The translations under genes were made by a program, and so were the position numbers. The notes beneath the pieces were generated by a model. It was not told where the DNA came from. It worked only from the letters and a program-made list of their open reading frames with translations, and did no database searches. From Branchiostoma belcheri (Eukaryota; Chordata; Leptocardii; Amphioxiformes; Branchiostomatidae), in contig NW_017802379.1 of NCBI RefSeq assembly GCF_001625305.1, positions 11,272,271 to 11,336,270 of the forward strand: a stretch of 64,000 nt of DNA, given 5' to 3'. Positions 15,101 through 24,400 of the stretch are shown here, one piece after another (position 1 is the stretch's first letter; each line of letters opens with the position of its first letter).

Positions 15101-18013
15101 CATACGTAGAACGTTTAGTGGCGGTCTGTACTTCATAATCACCTTGTAACCGGATGAATATACAGTGAGTAAAGAGACTCTTTTTACACAACCAAGTCTT
15201 TTATTCAGCCGACGTTTCAGTGACTGTCTGTTACCTTCCTCAGGGCAATTCTGACTGGTTATGTAAAAAGAGACTCTTTACTCAGTGTCTTACCAACCTG
15301 ATGAAACTATTCACAGAGATGAATATACAAATGTACATGTATAGGGTCAGAATATTGCATGCATAAATGCCATTCTGTGCACAATATTTGAACAGTGCAC
15401 CGACAGAAAACAGTGTTACAAAGATATTTGTTGTTTAGGGTTCCATACTACGTTGTACATGTACAGTGCATTCCAAATCACACACGCAAATCGCCAACAG
15501 CAGGAGGGCTGGGACTGAGGGTGATGTTGAATACAACTTCCATGTAGTATTCTATCTAATTTTTTATGTTTTATCCCAGCCCCCCATGAGGTGCTTGTGG
15601 CACTGGTAGATTAAATATGCAAATCAAGGACACCAACATGGCTGCCAGCTCCTACATGTACCTTCTTCAATGATACATGTACATGTATGGAAATTAAAAC
15701 TTGTCAAGTGATGGAAAATTCTCTATACAACTCACAATGGACATGACATCCCTGCTCCCCTTGAGGTGCATGTGGCACTGGTAGATTAAATATACAAATC
15801 AAGGACACCAACATGGCTGCCATCACCTACCTTCTTCAATGATACCAGTATGAGAAATGGGGGAAAATACAACTCACAATGGACATGGCATCCCTGCTTC
15901 CCTTGAGGTGCATGTGGCACTGGTGGATTAGATAATTATTATGCAAATCAAGGACACCAACATGGCTGCCAGCACCTATATTGTTCAATGATACCAGTTA
16001 CTGTATGAGAAATTAGGGAAAATACAACTCACAATAGACATGGCGTCCCTGCTCTCCTTGAGGTGCATGTGGCACTGGTAGATCTTGTACTTCAGCTCCA
16101 CTTCCGAGGGCTGCCACTGCTGCGGGGGGGTGGAGGAACTGGTCTTGGCACGGTTGTTCTTACTGGCCGCTTTCCTCTGCTGTAGGGCCTTCCTGTACAT
16201 CGCCTGACATCACAATATTATAATATGTTATTTATCATAACATTTTTCTGGAAAGTAACTATGATTCCAACTGCACATGTTCTGTGTGATGCATTGTGGG
16301 TAATGGGTTAAAGTAGGGGTGTCGTACGGTAGAAATTTTTTCTCTCAAAATGCTCAGAATTTTTAGCAATGTGGCCATAAAATAAATGGCTTTAATACTA
16401 GCCAATGTTACCCAAGAAATAATGAGTGGCTTTATTTTTCATTGGAAAATTGTAGATGTATTTGTGTCTGACAGTGTAATTGTTTGCATATAACTCATAA
16501 AGGCTTTAATCATTTTTTTTAAAAATCAAATCAATGGAAATTTGTCTTGATATTTGGTAGATAGGTACATTATGTACATGTAAGTAGGTCTTGATGAGTC
16601 CTCGAAATGGTTACATTTTGGGCCCCTGCTGTAGCAGAATTTCCAGGTTTTGACTCTTAGGATATGGACATACACATGTACAGTAACATAACTAACGATT
16701 AGGGTAATGATTTTTGGATGGTAGATATACAAATGTAGTTGTGCTCGGGAACAAGTGACATAAGTTTGGACCCCCTCGGCTAGTGGCTTGACATGCTGTC
16801 AGGTTTCAAGCCCAAGGCAGGCCCGTCTATAGTATAAGTGTACATGATGTGATACATGTATGCATGACTTAAAATAAAATGTACCTTAATTGACTATGAT
16901 ACTGTGCATATACATACCTCTGCCCTCTTGTACTCCAATGTCTCGTACAGTGAGTCTGCGAAGTATGCCTGTAGCTGGTACTTGCACATGGGTGAGAACA
17001 TGTCCGTACTGTGGTCAGTCATGGTCAGCAACATACTGGCCTGCAGGACACAATACAGAATGGACGTCATGGATCATGATGTTATCAAATGATAAGAGTT
17101 TGTATGGGCGATTCCAAATCAGGGCTCCACACTACTGTAAAAACCGAAAGGGGCGAGCATGTCACAACCAGGAATCGAACCCGAGTTGTCCGCTTGGCGG
17201 TCACCAACGCTAACCATTACACTAAAAGGTCGCACTACCATTTAGCATGGTCAGTTAGCACTGTTACACTACTGTAAATTACTTTATATTTATGGTACAT
17301 GTACTTTGATATTCACAGATTTTGCTATCACTTCTGTACAGCAAATTCTATCATTACTGCAAAGAAATAATCTTTTCGCTTAAACTTTAATTCTTCTGCA
17401 CCTGCACCTGCCACCACCACGAACATTTAATCCCGCAAACATGGGCATTTTTCCCAGACCGCAAAATTTTGCTACCACAAAATATATGTATATGAATTAT
17501 GATACTATTTTCAAATATAGCAGCACCATGTGCACCATTGCCCCCAGCTTATAGTCAGAATATTGCAATGCAATGATAATAACGACATTTTAGTGCATGC
17601 AGGTTGCTCCTGTGAAAAAAAGTATTTCCAGGTATACACTGTATAAATTATAGTTATACGTACCAGCACAAAGATATACAAATTGCCCCCCCCCCGCACG
17701 TAATTCTAGTCGCCAAAATTCAAGGCTGCAAAAGCGTTACGGTTTAATAGAACTCGTCATCTAAAAATCTTCCTCACTCAGTCAGTCTGGGCAGCTTCCT
17801 AAATTATATATGACTCCGTATCTCTGAATACCCAGTTCTAACCGTAACGATTTTGCCACCAGACATCTGCTTGAAAATCTAGTCTGATTCAAACTAAATA
17901 ATTTTTTTTTGCGAATTCGTTTCGTCAAATTGAGCCAAAGAACTCACCAGGATCTTGAGGTTAGAGTACAGTCCCTCCGCGTGCAGCTCTTTGACTTGTT
18001 CAATCAGCGTCAT
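124..18013 (-). CDS. ANAPC7: ANAPC7, anaphase-promoting complex subunit 7 (5' 13 exons; 3' end outside window)
   Basis: TPR scaffold subunit of the APC/C ubiquitin ligase; in other animals it forms a homodimer at the top of the TPR lobe and helps hold coactivator. Exons (minus strand): 17948-18013, 16918-17040, 16033-16203, 14858-15087, 14123-14210, 11615-11710, 10913-11001, 10398-10512, 9672-9717, 9050-9145, 8079-8179, 7068-7112, 124-240. All junctions are GT-AG and the frame is kept: 1383 nt, 461 codons. The start MTLIEQVKELHAEGLYSNLK matches the vertebrate N-terminus. Diagnostic stretches include EVLRQCPLSLEAILCLLALG, SSWIKGHAY, LLRDNLEVLG, MLDPYLLKGMDLYA, EPWITLGYHC, NQESVQALLLK and KPDYLKAV. 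Residues 1 to about 110 are the N-terminal dimer region; TPR helices follow. About 100-140 C-terminal residues lie off the left edge. The donor after exon 13 (GTCTTC) is weak, so that boundary is the least certain. The gene shares its promoter with PTRH2. Confidence 0.95.
556..807 (-). mobile_element. tRNA-derived SINE, family A (long-tail subfamily)
   Basis: On the minus strand the copy begins GGGGTCGTG, has a recognisable A box and a perfect B box (GGTTCGAGT in a CCCGGGTTCGAG context), then a tRNA-unrelated body and an A/T-rich tail. It aligns with the copy at 42443-42658, including the GCGGGACACAACACCAGCAA segment. It lies in ANAPC7 intron sequence. Confidence 0.8.
1032..1603. repeat. Interspersed GGTTGCCC-rich repeat, copy 1 (with internal insertion)
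   Basis: Shares long near-identical blocks with 11061-11430, both ending TATTTTGCACGCTGS. It contains many GGTTGCCC/GGGCAACC motifs near both ends, so the ends can fold back on each other. This copy has about 190 extra bases (around 1085-1270), part of which (GTTTTGCTACTGAAAATCTG) also occurs at about 67-86. Class unknown. Confidence 0.65.
1820..2085. mobile_element. Small foldback MITE
   Basis: Inverted ends: GCACGTCGGCAGAACGTA on the left, and TACGTTCTGCCGACGTGC on the right, with the homology continuing into a GCRCCTGCG block. The interior is AT rich and has no coding potential. A related end fragment is at about 830-880. Target duplication not clear. Confidence 0.7.
3496..3886 (+). mobile_element. 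PIF/Harbinger-type MITE, copy
   Basis: Ends are GGCCACAGCAATTTAATTTC and the complementary right end, with TAA on both sides as the target duplication. About 390 bp, non-coding, internally AT rich. Lies in the last visible ANAPC7 intron. Confidence 0.8.
4079..4446 (+). mobile_element. PIF/Harbinger-type MITE, copy
   Basis: Starts GGCCACACCAATTTAATTTG and ends with a slightly decayed inverse (GCGTGGCC), flanked by TTA on both sides. About 365 bp, non-coding, separated by about 190 bp from the preceding copy in the same orientation. Confidence 0.8.
4731..5020 (+). repeat. Diverged direct duplication upstream of the transporter gene
   Basis: Two roughly 130-bp blocks resemble each other: both carry a CTTGAGAAGA/CTTGAAGAAG start, GCAATYATCTSSAAGA-type centre, CAGTTTCT and a GACTCGGGATT/GAGTCTTGGGATT end. 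They lie just upstream of the intronless gene and may be part of its 5' untranslated region. That role is inferred only from position. Confidence 0.45.
5272..6501 (+). CDS. EamA-domain (SLC35G-like) multispanning transporter, intronless
   Basis: A 409-residue membrane protein of the drug/metabolite transporter superfamily. Residues 1-82 are a hydrophilic, acidic N-terminus; about ten hydrophobic segments follow from residue 85 to 391, arranged as two EamA-like halves. The first half ends in the typical GSIYALAPAYTTAIAYCLLS segment (190-209) and the second in GIVQILLTATIPFSLLLNF (342-360). The tail is Cys-rich (CNGINCC). Two acidic dileucine-type signals (EQLPLL at 15-20, EQDPLL at 47-52) suggest endosomal or lysosomal sorting; this is inference. 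Substrate unknown. The gene has a single exon and sits antisense inside an ANAPC7 intron, consistent with an old retrocopy or a nested gene. An alternative start at Met8 is possible. Family call firm, subfamily uncertain. Confidence 0.85.
   Translation: MPFKASRMFPQSRIEQLPLLQQEHIINASGDAGTESVTVHFRQTTTEQDPLLLHTETVELNTEDETIPSPESSMEEEPEPAPNVTGVVLVVVSTAVFALAESCFGLCTAAGVQTSHLLLFRSVCLFTINLGAMAFVAVGKSCGLKVAQPSFARMKSRLPILILVGMATTVTTVITPMSYLFDIPIEAYQGSIYALAPAYTTAIAYCLLSESFSHEKFWAMAVSVCGSMLYVISVPKPKSGPHTSMAIYLVALFLSPLLSAAFVSARGLLKKNLHPITLVFAVQLCSILYLVPFDSKFVYEVLSYGNVPEYGTDVWMAVIGHVICYSTASYLLYFGLKYEKAGIVQILLTATIPFSLLLNFVMFGRVPFPSEGIGGALAAVGVAALVIMTCFENKLCNGINCCYQVESKD
6622..7020 (-). mobile_element. PIF/Harbinger-type MITE, copy
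   Basis: Full-length inverted-orientation copy of the family. Terminal repeats GGCCACACCAATTTAATTTG and inverse, flanked by TTA on each side. It ends 48 bp from ANAPC7 exon 12, so it occupies the acceptor-distal side of a very short intron margin. Confidence 0.85.
7145..7648. repeat. Decayed minisatellite, about 7 units of 60-90 bp
   Basis: The phrase CAGAAAATATTGTTCTATCT-like followed by TTTACCCTGGTGTTATTGTT recurs about seven times with substitutions and small indels. It fills the ANAPC7 intron between exon 12 and the next MITE. No coding or regulatory role is visible. Confidence 0.7.
7649..8031 (+). mobile_element. PIF/Harbinger-type MITE, well-preserved copy
   Basis: Reference-quality copy: about 30-bp terminal inverted repeats (GGCCACACCAATTTAATTTG, then TTGGTTCTCGGAT), TTA target duplication on both sides, and a 380-bp non-coding interior. 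The 3-bp TWA target and GG-starting ends are the PIF/Harbinger hallmark. It ends only 48 bp from ANAPC7 exon 11. Confidence 0.88.
8255..8640 (+). mobile_element. MITE with TAGTGYTGTGTACC ends, copy 1
   Basis: Begins TAGTGCTGTGTACCTAAACC and ends with the complementary GGTACACAACACTA. A second copy in the opposite orientation is at 19238-19650. Interior is non-coding, with repeated AGGTTCAGGTCCGGA-like phrases. Family not assigned. Confidence 0.65.
8668..8835. mobile_element. Fragment of TTAA-flanked MITE (TTAAAGGCATCCAATGC family)
   Basis: Starts with TTTAAAGGCATCCAATGCAA and continues with AGGGTAGCAAAATAAAAATATTC, which resembles the complement of the right ends at 49140-49172 and 36540-36574. 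The other end is not clear here. Confidence 0.45.
11061..11430. repeat. Interspersed GGTTGCCC-rich repeat, copy 2
   Basis: Copy without the insertion seen at 1032-1603. Both ends carry multiple GGTTGCCC/GGGCAACC motifs and the copy ends TTTTGCACGCTG. In ANAPC7 intron 6. Confidence 0.65.
11755..12742. mobile_element. Foldback element built from GGAAACACA motifs
   Basis: The two arms (about 11755-12020 and 12480-12742) are inverted copies, marked by CTCCTAGGAGYAGAGCCCAG and its complement at the inner junctions and by GAGACTGTGTTTC / GAAACACAGTCTC further out. Each arm holds about ten copies of TGTGTTTCC or GGAAACACA. The loop of about 450 bp is unrelated and non-coding. In ANAPC7 intron 5. 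Confidence 0.75.
12770..13590. repeat. Interspersed repeat with CATGGAGGTA-type ends and an internal (TG)n
   Basis: Begins with TTACCTCCATGAAAAATGGAGG and ends CATGGAGGTATGAGATCTCG. Contains a (TG)n/(TGTC)n run at 12805-12870 and repeated ATTTGCATAATTAATGAGGAA phrases. Similar phrases (AAGGTCAAGGTCAA; GACCTCATTTGCAT; GTAGATAGGTACA) occur near 16540-16830, 18900-19010, 32640-32830 and 60180-60240, so this is a dispersed family. Class not identified. Confidence 0.5.
15186..15285 (-). repeat. Hammerhead-like repeat, diverged single copy
   Basis: Minus strand reads GCC CTGAGGA, then GGTAACAGACAGTCACTGAAA, then CGTCGGC. It matches the hammerhead-like repeat of 58995-59222 and 60438-60612 but the core CTGATGA is changed. 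Flanked by an inverted pair AGACTCTTTTTAC / GTAAAAAGAGTCT. Confidence 0.6.
15570..16020 (-). repeat. Three decayed tandem copies of the 3' end of ANAPC7 exon 3 with its donor site
   Basis: Downstream of exon 3, the last ~57 coding bases plus the GTGAGTTG donor recur at about 15738-15797 and 15870-15930, and in a shorter, more diverged form at about 15580-15612 (without donor). Each is followed (plus-strand sense) by the block CAAATCAAGGACACCAACAT absent from the real exon. The two better copies keep the reading frame (QCHMHLKGSRDVMSI-like). Period about 130-150 bp. Confidence 0.8.
17120..17240 (-). mobile_element. tRNA-derived SINE, family C
   Basis: Minus strand: AGTGCGACCTTTTAGTGTAA start, A-box-like GTAATGGTTAGCG, and B box GGTTCGATTCC. 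No perfect cloverleaf can be drawn at the acceptor stem and no intact anticodon arm is evident, so it is a SINE head rather than a tRNA gene. In ANAPC7 intron 1. Confidence 0.65.
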
Positions 18014-18437
18014 GGTCACTAAAGACAGACGGGCGAAAATCGGACGAGAAAAAAACACCGAACTTCGAGGTTCAAATTCAGAAATGTCAAATATGAAAAT
18101 GGCGCCCAGAATGATACCGCAGCGAAACTAATAGAAATCTGACCAACTCACTCCCAAAATAATAAAATACACAAAAATTTGAAATCTTTAAAGTCCATTT
18201 TAATAAGACACATACCATCTGTTTAAATGCGGTTGTTCTTTTTGAGATAATCACGAAAGTATAACTGTTATTCGATTTATTTTAGCGTTTAGATGTTGTG
18301 AGGTCAAAGGTGAAAGTGAAAAGGTTTCCCGCCAAGCGAAGTTTCTGTTTGAACTGATTTCTTCTTTCTCAGTTTCTGACTTGAATTTTGTGAAATTTAG
18401 ACCAATTTGAACATTTTAGGGAAGTTAGAATACACAA
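18014..18437. promoter_or_regulatory. Bidirectional promoter of ANAPC7 and PTRH2
   Basis: The two start codons face away from each other across 424 bp with no other gene. Both are ubiquitous housekeeping genes, for which such head-to-head promoters are common. No TATA box is obvious at a fitting distance on either side; an E2F-type site lies at 18325. Transcription start sites are not determined. Confidence 0.75.
18325..18333 (+). promoter_or_regulatory. E2F-type site TTTCCCGCC
   Basis: A perfect match to the TTTSSCGC consensus, in the shared promoter, about 105 bp upstream of the PTRH2 start codon and 310 bp upstream of the ANAPC7 start. It fits cell-cycle control of an APC/C subunit. Occupancy is inference. 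Confidence 0.55.
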
Positions 18438-21400
18438 ATGATGTTAGAAGGAGCAAGTCTTCAACTTCTTGCTGGTGTAGGGTTCGGAATCGCCTTAGGT
18501 TGGCTGTTAAGGTCGAAGACAGGGAGGAAAATTCTTCCCAGCGCGGAGCTAAAAGATGACGAGGTAACACGTGTTCAATTTTTCGGAGCAGATCTAAGGT
18601 TCGGTCTGTTTATGTTGTCTTTATTGCCTGGCCTTTAATTCATTACCCTAACCGGAAGGTCAGGTTTTTGGTGGTGTTTGTATGTATATGTGTTTGTGTG
18701 TATGTGTGTGTGAGTGTGTGTGTGTGTGTGTGTGTGCATGTGTGTGTGCATGTGATTGTGTGTCTGCGTATGTGTGTGTGTGTGTGACTGTGACAGTGTG
18801 TGTGTATGTCTGTGTGGGTATGTGTGTGTGTGACTGTATGTGTACATGTATGTATGTATGTGTGTGTGTGTGTGTGTGTCATTTGGCACGATAAGTTAAG
18901 AACATGTAGGTGGGTAGGTCTTGGGAAGGTGAACATCATTAAACATACTTCATATCAGGACCTCATTTGCATGATTTATGAGGAAATGCTAGAAAAGTAG
19001 AATAACTTCTTTTATAAAACTACCACTGCATGGAGAATATGATCAAGTGACCAGTGTTCAAGTCGGTAAAAAATTTCGAGCTGGCTAAAGCCCTGGTTCA
19101 AGATATTGATACTGAGTTCCTGTCGGTTCATTACAAATCATGCCTGAGGCTGTATAAGCTATAACACAAATTATTACATCAGATATTATGGAAAGAAGGG
19201 AACATATATATAACTTTTAATATAAAGTTTATATTTCACTTGTCAGTACAGTTTGCTGGACCGGTTCCAGACTTGTAAAAATGTTTAGGTTCATTCCAAA
19301 GAAAACCCCCTTAAAGTCAAGAACTAATTCCGAACTCATTAAAAAAAATCATGTCACATGTGACATACCCCCTTTCCTTCCAAATCACCTAAAACCTTCC
19401 ATAGGTTGCAAAATCTGTGCTGCAAAATGAAGAAAACATTGCCATCGGGCATCGTCAAGTGTCTGCCTCCATGTTATATGGCCACAGTTTTGCCCAGACA
19501 ACATTGCAAGCTTGCCAACATGCAATTTTGTATATGCCATACATTTGTAGGTTAAGGTCAGGATTTACGAGTCCAGAACTGAATCTATACCTTTGGACTT
19601 AAATCCGAACCTGAAGCTAAATGTGGGTTTAGGTACACAGCACTAGTAATACTAATAAATCAATGTCTGTCATAACTTTCCAGGACAGTACCATGGGTGA
19701 GATGGGGGAGTACAAGATGGTGTTTGTTGTGAGACAAGACCTGAAGATGGGGAAAGGAAAAGTGGCTGCACAGGTACGTCTGATACTACAATAATGTAAT
19801 GTTATATTAGGCCACACCAATTTAATTTGTTGTTTCTCAGATTTTTTCAGAAAAAAATTATTAAGCGACTTGGCGAAAAAAAAAAGAATAAAAACAGGCT
19901 AGGTCTGGGCATCCTATGATAGCCCCAAATGCAATGATAGAAGCCATGAAGTCAACACAAAAGGCTGGGTTACTTAATATTTAAACAATGAATTTTGAAC
20001 TTTTAATCAAGCCACTGCATTGATAGATGGAAAAACTGTAACAACTAGGAAGAAAAGGACATCCCTCAAAATATGAGCATAGTTGAGTTGATTCAGTGGT
20101 CTCATATTTGAGAGCCACACCCCAAGCATGTGAAACATCCCACCAGCAAAAAGTGTACAGTGTAGGGCTGGGGTCTTTCCAAGTGTGGTTCAAATCCTAC
20201 AGTCTGGTCTCCAAGTTGACATCTTGGTAGTTAAGAGTTGAAGTTCCTTCCTGCACCTGCAGTGTTTTAGGCACTGTCCATCTGCGTTTCTGTAGCTCTT
20301 GGGCCACACAGTTTTGCAATCACTACAGCAGTGAACTCATATATAAATATAGTGGGCTCAATATTCTTTCTAAAATTCTGAGTGCTTTAAACAGAAAGAG
20401 AAAGCAATATGTACCATGATACTACTACTAGCTACCATATTTACAGTTTTTGTATGACTTTGCTTGGGATCGAACTCACAACCTACCAAATGCAAAGGAA
20501 ATCCACTTTGCCACATCACCAGTTATTGCATTCCATGCTTTTTGATAGCCATTCAACCCTTCCACACATATGGTAAATCGCAATAAAAAAACACTAATAT
20601 TTTGTTAGAAAACTTCTATAGCAAATAAAAGAACTATTTTTACTATTTTATTAACCTAAGGCCACACCAATTTAATTTGTTGGTTCTCGGATTTGCCTCT
20701 TCGTTTTTTCTTGATTTGCCAAAAAAAAAAAAAAATTGATTCTGGTCCTGAATCAACTGAAAAATGCTCATGTTTTGCCCCCCAACAGTTGAGGAAAGTC
20801 CTTTTCTTCCTAGTTGTTACAGTTTTCCCATCTATCATTGCAGTGGTTTGATTAATAGTTCAAAATTCAATGTTTAAATTTTAACCCAGCCTTTTGTGTT
20901 GACTTCATGGCTCATTTTGTAGCATTTAAGCCTATAATAGGATGCCTAGACCTGTTTTTATTTTTATTTTTTTCGCCCTGTCGCTTCATATTTCAGGTAT
21001 GTAAGCGTGCTGAGTGACACGCTATAACGTGGCTTTGACGTGCACAGGGAACACACCATGACGGCAGTCATAGGGTGCTATATGGGGCACCAAGAACGGC
21101 TGTCTTTACTGTATCTATATCAACAAATTATGTGGACAGGTAGTAATAGCTCACTCAAAAAATAGTTCAAGAATCATATTTTGTAGTGGTTGGGTTTTTA
21201 TGACTGGCTGAGTTTACGAAAACATCGAATCATCGGCAAGTTCGTGCATGACGCTGTTCGGAAGAAATTTGCTCTGCAGAGGGGCAGAAAGGATATGTGT
21301 TCCAGTATTGACCACAAAACAGGGCTAGTAATCATGTGGAACTAATATGTGGTCGTCTGTTCCTGCCAATCAACAAACCTTTGAAATTACGTTTATGTCT

Positions 21401-24400
21401 GAGCTGGCTTATCCTCGTAAAGTCTCCGAGTCATGTACGCCAGCTTGGCTTCCACCTAGCGTTTATATATGTATGTGTATCATATGCAGACCTTTTATTA
21501 TTGTACATATTTATATACTTGTATGTAGCATGCTCAGTTACTTGAAATTTGTAGTAAATTGTATGTGCATCCAGAGCTGTCTCCACATCGCTGACTGGCA
21601 AGAACCCTCAAAGCCCGTATAGGACTGCTGAGCCAGAGAGGGACACACAGAAGTGATGTCTATGGTCTGGCCGCCATCGTCGAGAACGACAGACCAAGTA
21701 TATCTTGATGAAACTTATAAGTCGTCCTTAGACTGACGAACAGTAACAATAACAACAACTACTACTAATAGTTGAAATTTGATTTTCTGCACGTATATGG
21801 CTATGATTGGTACAAATCCATGAAATAATCGTTGTACCCGGTGTGGTCACGTTGGTTCAGTCATAGTCTGTAGTCGTTTATCTGAAAATTTTTGCAGATT
21901 GACACTCCTACTCAGTGGTAAAGTTCATATTATTGGGAGCAAAGATGGCGACGACAGCGTGGGTTAGCAATATCCCACCATTCAACGCCTGTACAATACA
22001 ATCTTTTCAAATGGTAATGTTGGTGATTAGAGGTGAATAGGTAACGCCAACTAATGCCTTTGTGCACCAAGGTAAGAGCTAAGCACAGTGTGTAAAAATG
22101 GAAACAATACGTTAGCGTGGCTAACGAAAGTCCCACGAAGCAGACTTTAAAAAAAATCACGAATACGGCCATTTTATCAATACATGATCGGCTAAATTCA
22201 CTGCACTGACAAACCTAAAGATCAGACCCTGATCAGACAACATGGACCCCAGATGGAACAAGTAGACACTATACTCAATACATATCGGGCGCCATATTGG
22301 ATTTTCTAGAAACGGGAGGAACTTGACGAAACTTGGAATTCAGAGAATGACAGTTTCATCGGCAGAAAATAGGTGAAAATGATTTGAGAATTAAATAAAG
22401 CTCAAGTTAACAGTAAACTTCCGCATGTCTAACCAAGGAGGTTAGATTTAAAAGAAAGTCAAAAGCACGTTGTGCCGACGACAACCTAGTCATCAGTAAA
22501 ATGACAAGGTATGCTAGAGTACAATGATTAAAATGCAAAACTTCGTTGTAAGTACGAAAACTACAATTCCAAAATGCAACATCAAAACACAAATCACCTA
22601 TACCCACTGACAAATTTGCCGCGAGAGATCGTTGCAATGTGCACGTGACAACCGTTTTAGATCGTTTTAGTGTGCGGGTAAACACGCCACAACGGCAGCG
22701 TGAATAACGAAAAAGATGTGAAAATTCCTTTGTTATGAAAACCGTAAGTACGATATACACAAAACATTTGTATTAAAAAAAATAGATCTTACCCTTTTGA
22801 TGGCCTTCTGCACCCACCAACATGGTTTTACGTGAAGAACCGCCACACGTCTTGATGTGCTGACAAACACGCGGCAACGACTTAGAAGCCCGCGTTCTGG
22901 CGCGCAGGCTAACACGTGGCGACGGCGACTCGGTAGCGGTTCGATCTTTGGATTTACCCGCGAGTTCTAATCGGAAGATTTCATCGACTTTCCCCACAGA
23001 ACGTTCTAAATTTATACGATACACAATCGGTGAAATGCATACGCTCACTTTATTTTCTCCATACCATATTTTTTGTTCAAAAGCACATCTACAACTCACG
23101 CCGTATCGCCGTATCAAAATAAGTGGCTACGTTCTGTCTGAAGCCGCTCCGCACCAACATGGCGGACCGCCGGCCGCGGCGCGGCGCGCAGTTTATACAG
23201 CTATTTTAGTTACTCCAGACAAGGAAAAACACAAACTATTACTGGAGATACTACAAAAGAAAGTGCAGTTTAAGACATGTAGTGTTCCTTCCTTTATTTG
23301 TAGAATGGATGGCTGAACGAGTCCCGCGATCGGCCGGTCAGCGACGGGCGATGCACGAACTTGCCGATGATTCGATGTTTTCGTAAACTCAGCCAGTCAT
23401 AAAAACCCAACCACTACAAAATATGATTCTTGAACTATTTTTTGAGTGAGCTATTACTACCTGTCCACATAATTTGTTGATATAGATACAGTAAAGACAG
23501 CCGTTCTTGGTGCCCCATATAGCACCCTATGACTGCCGTCATGGTGTGTTCCCTGTGCACGTCAAAGCCACGTTATAGCGTGTCACTCAGCACGCTTACA
23601 TAGCTCCATATTTTTTCTGAAAAAATCCGAGAACCAACAAATTAAATTGGTGTGGCCTAAGTTGCATTGTTGTTTTTTTAGTGTTCCCATGCTGCTGTAT
23701 CCTTGTACAAGAAAATGTCCAGGAGTAACCCTGACTTGTTGTTGTTGTCGTTTTTCCTCAGTGTTCCCATGCTGCTGTATCCTTGTACAAGAAAATGTCC
23801 TGGAGTAACCCTGACTTGTTGTTGTTGTTGTTGTTTTTCCTCAGTGTTCCCATGCTGCTGTATCCTTGTACAAGAAAATGTCCAGGAGTAACCCTGACTT
23901 GCTACAGCTCTGGGAGTACTATGGACAGCCTAAGGTTGTGGTCAAGGCTCCAGATGAACCAACCATGTGAGTATGGTAGGCATTACACATGTAGATGTGC
24001 TGTGTTCCTTAACAAACTTCTCTTGCCCAAATGTCAGTTAGATACAAAGGGGTCACCTTATGGAATCAACTAACTCCAGCCCTAAAGAAACCTACCTTGT
24101 CTTTTCTCTCACTCAAACAAGCTTTGAAAAACCATCTGATAAACGAACCTACCCTCCTGTAGTAGTTTCATTTTGTGTTCTCTCTTAGTTTAACTCATAA
24201 TAATTATTATCATTATCATTATTGCACTGCATTTATAACTTACATTACCTTATTTCATTGTCATTAATTTATACCGTATATCATTTTATTATCCTTATTC
24301 TATTATTTCCATTTTGCTATTGTGTTATTTCCATTTATTGATTATATTTACTATTCCATGCTTCTTCCCTCCTTCTGCACCTGTTTTATCCTTGTTTTGT

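Larger units (their letters stand above)
20657..23661 (+). mobile_element. PIF/Harbinger-type MITE split by a 2.6-kb element
   Basis: Left part 20657-20993 and right part 23606-23661 together make one standard MITE, flanked by TAAGG/CCTAA (TAA duplication). The inner element occupies 20994-23605. This gives a clear order of events: the MITE inserted first. Confidence 0.85.

Noticed and set aside
18635-18939. Long open frames rich in Cys-Val or His-Thr
   Set aside because: They are translations of the (TG)n microsatellite; same for 12779-12991 and 59850-60193.
20994-23605. Small relative of a Polinton, because of the long inverted ends
   Set aside because: A 6-bp target duplication is not found, the flanks fit 8 bp better, and no gene of that class is seen; left as an unassigned DNA element.
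23703-24073. Overlapping open frames over the PTRH2 exon 3 copies
   Set aside because: They come from reading out-of-frame through the triplicated exon start and TTG runs; not separate genes.
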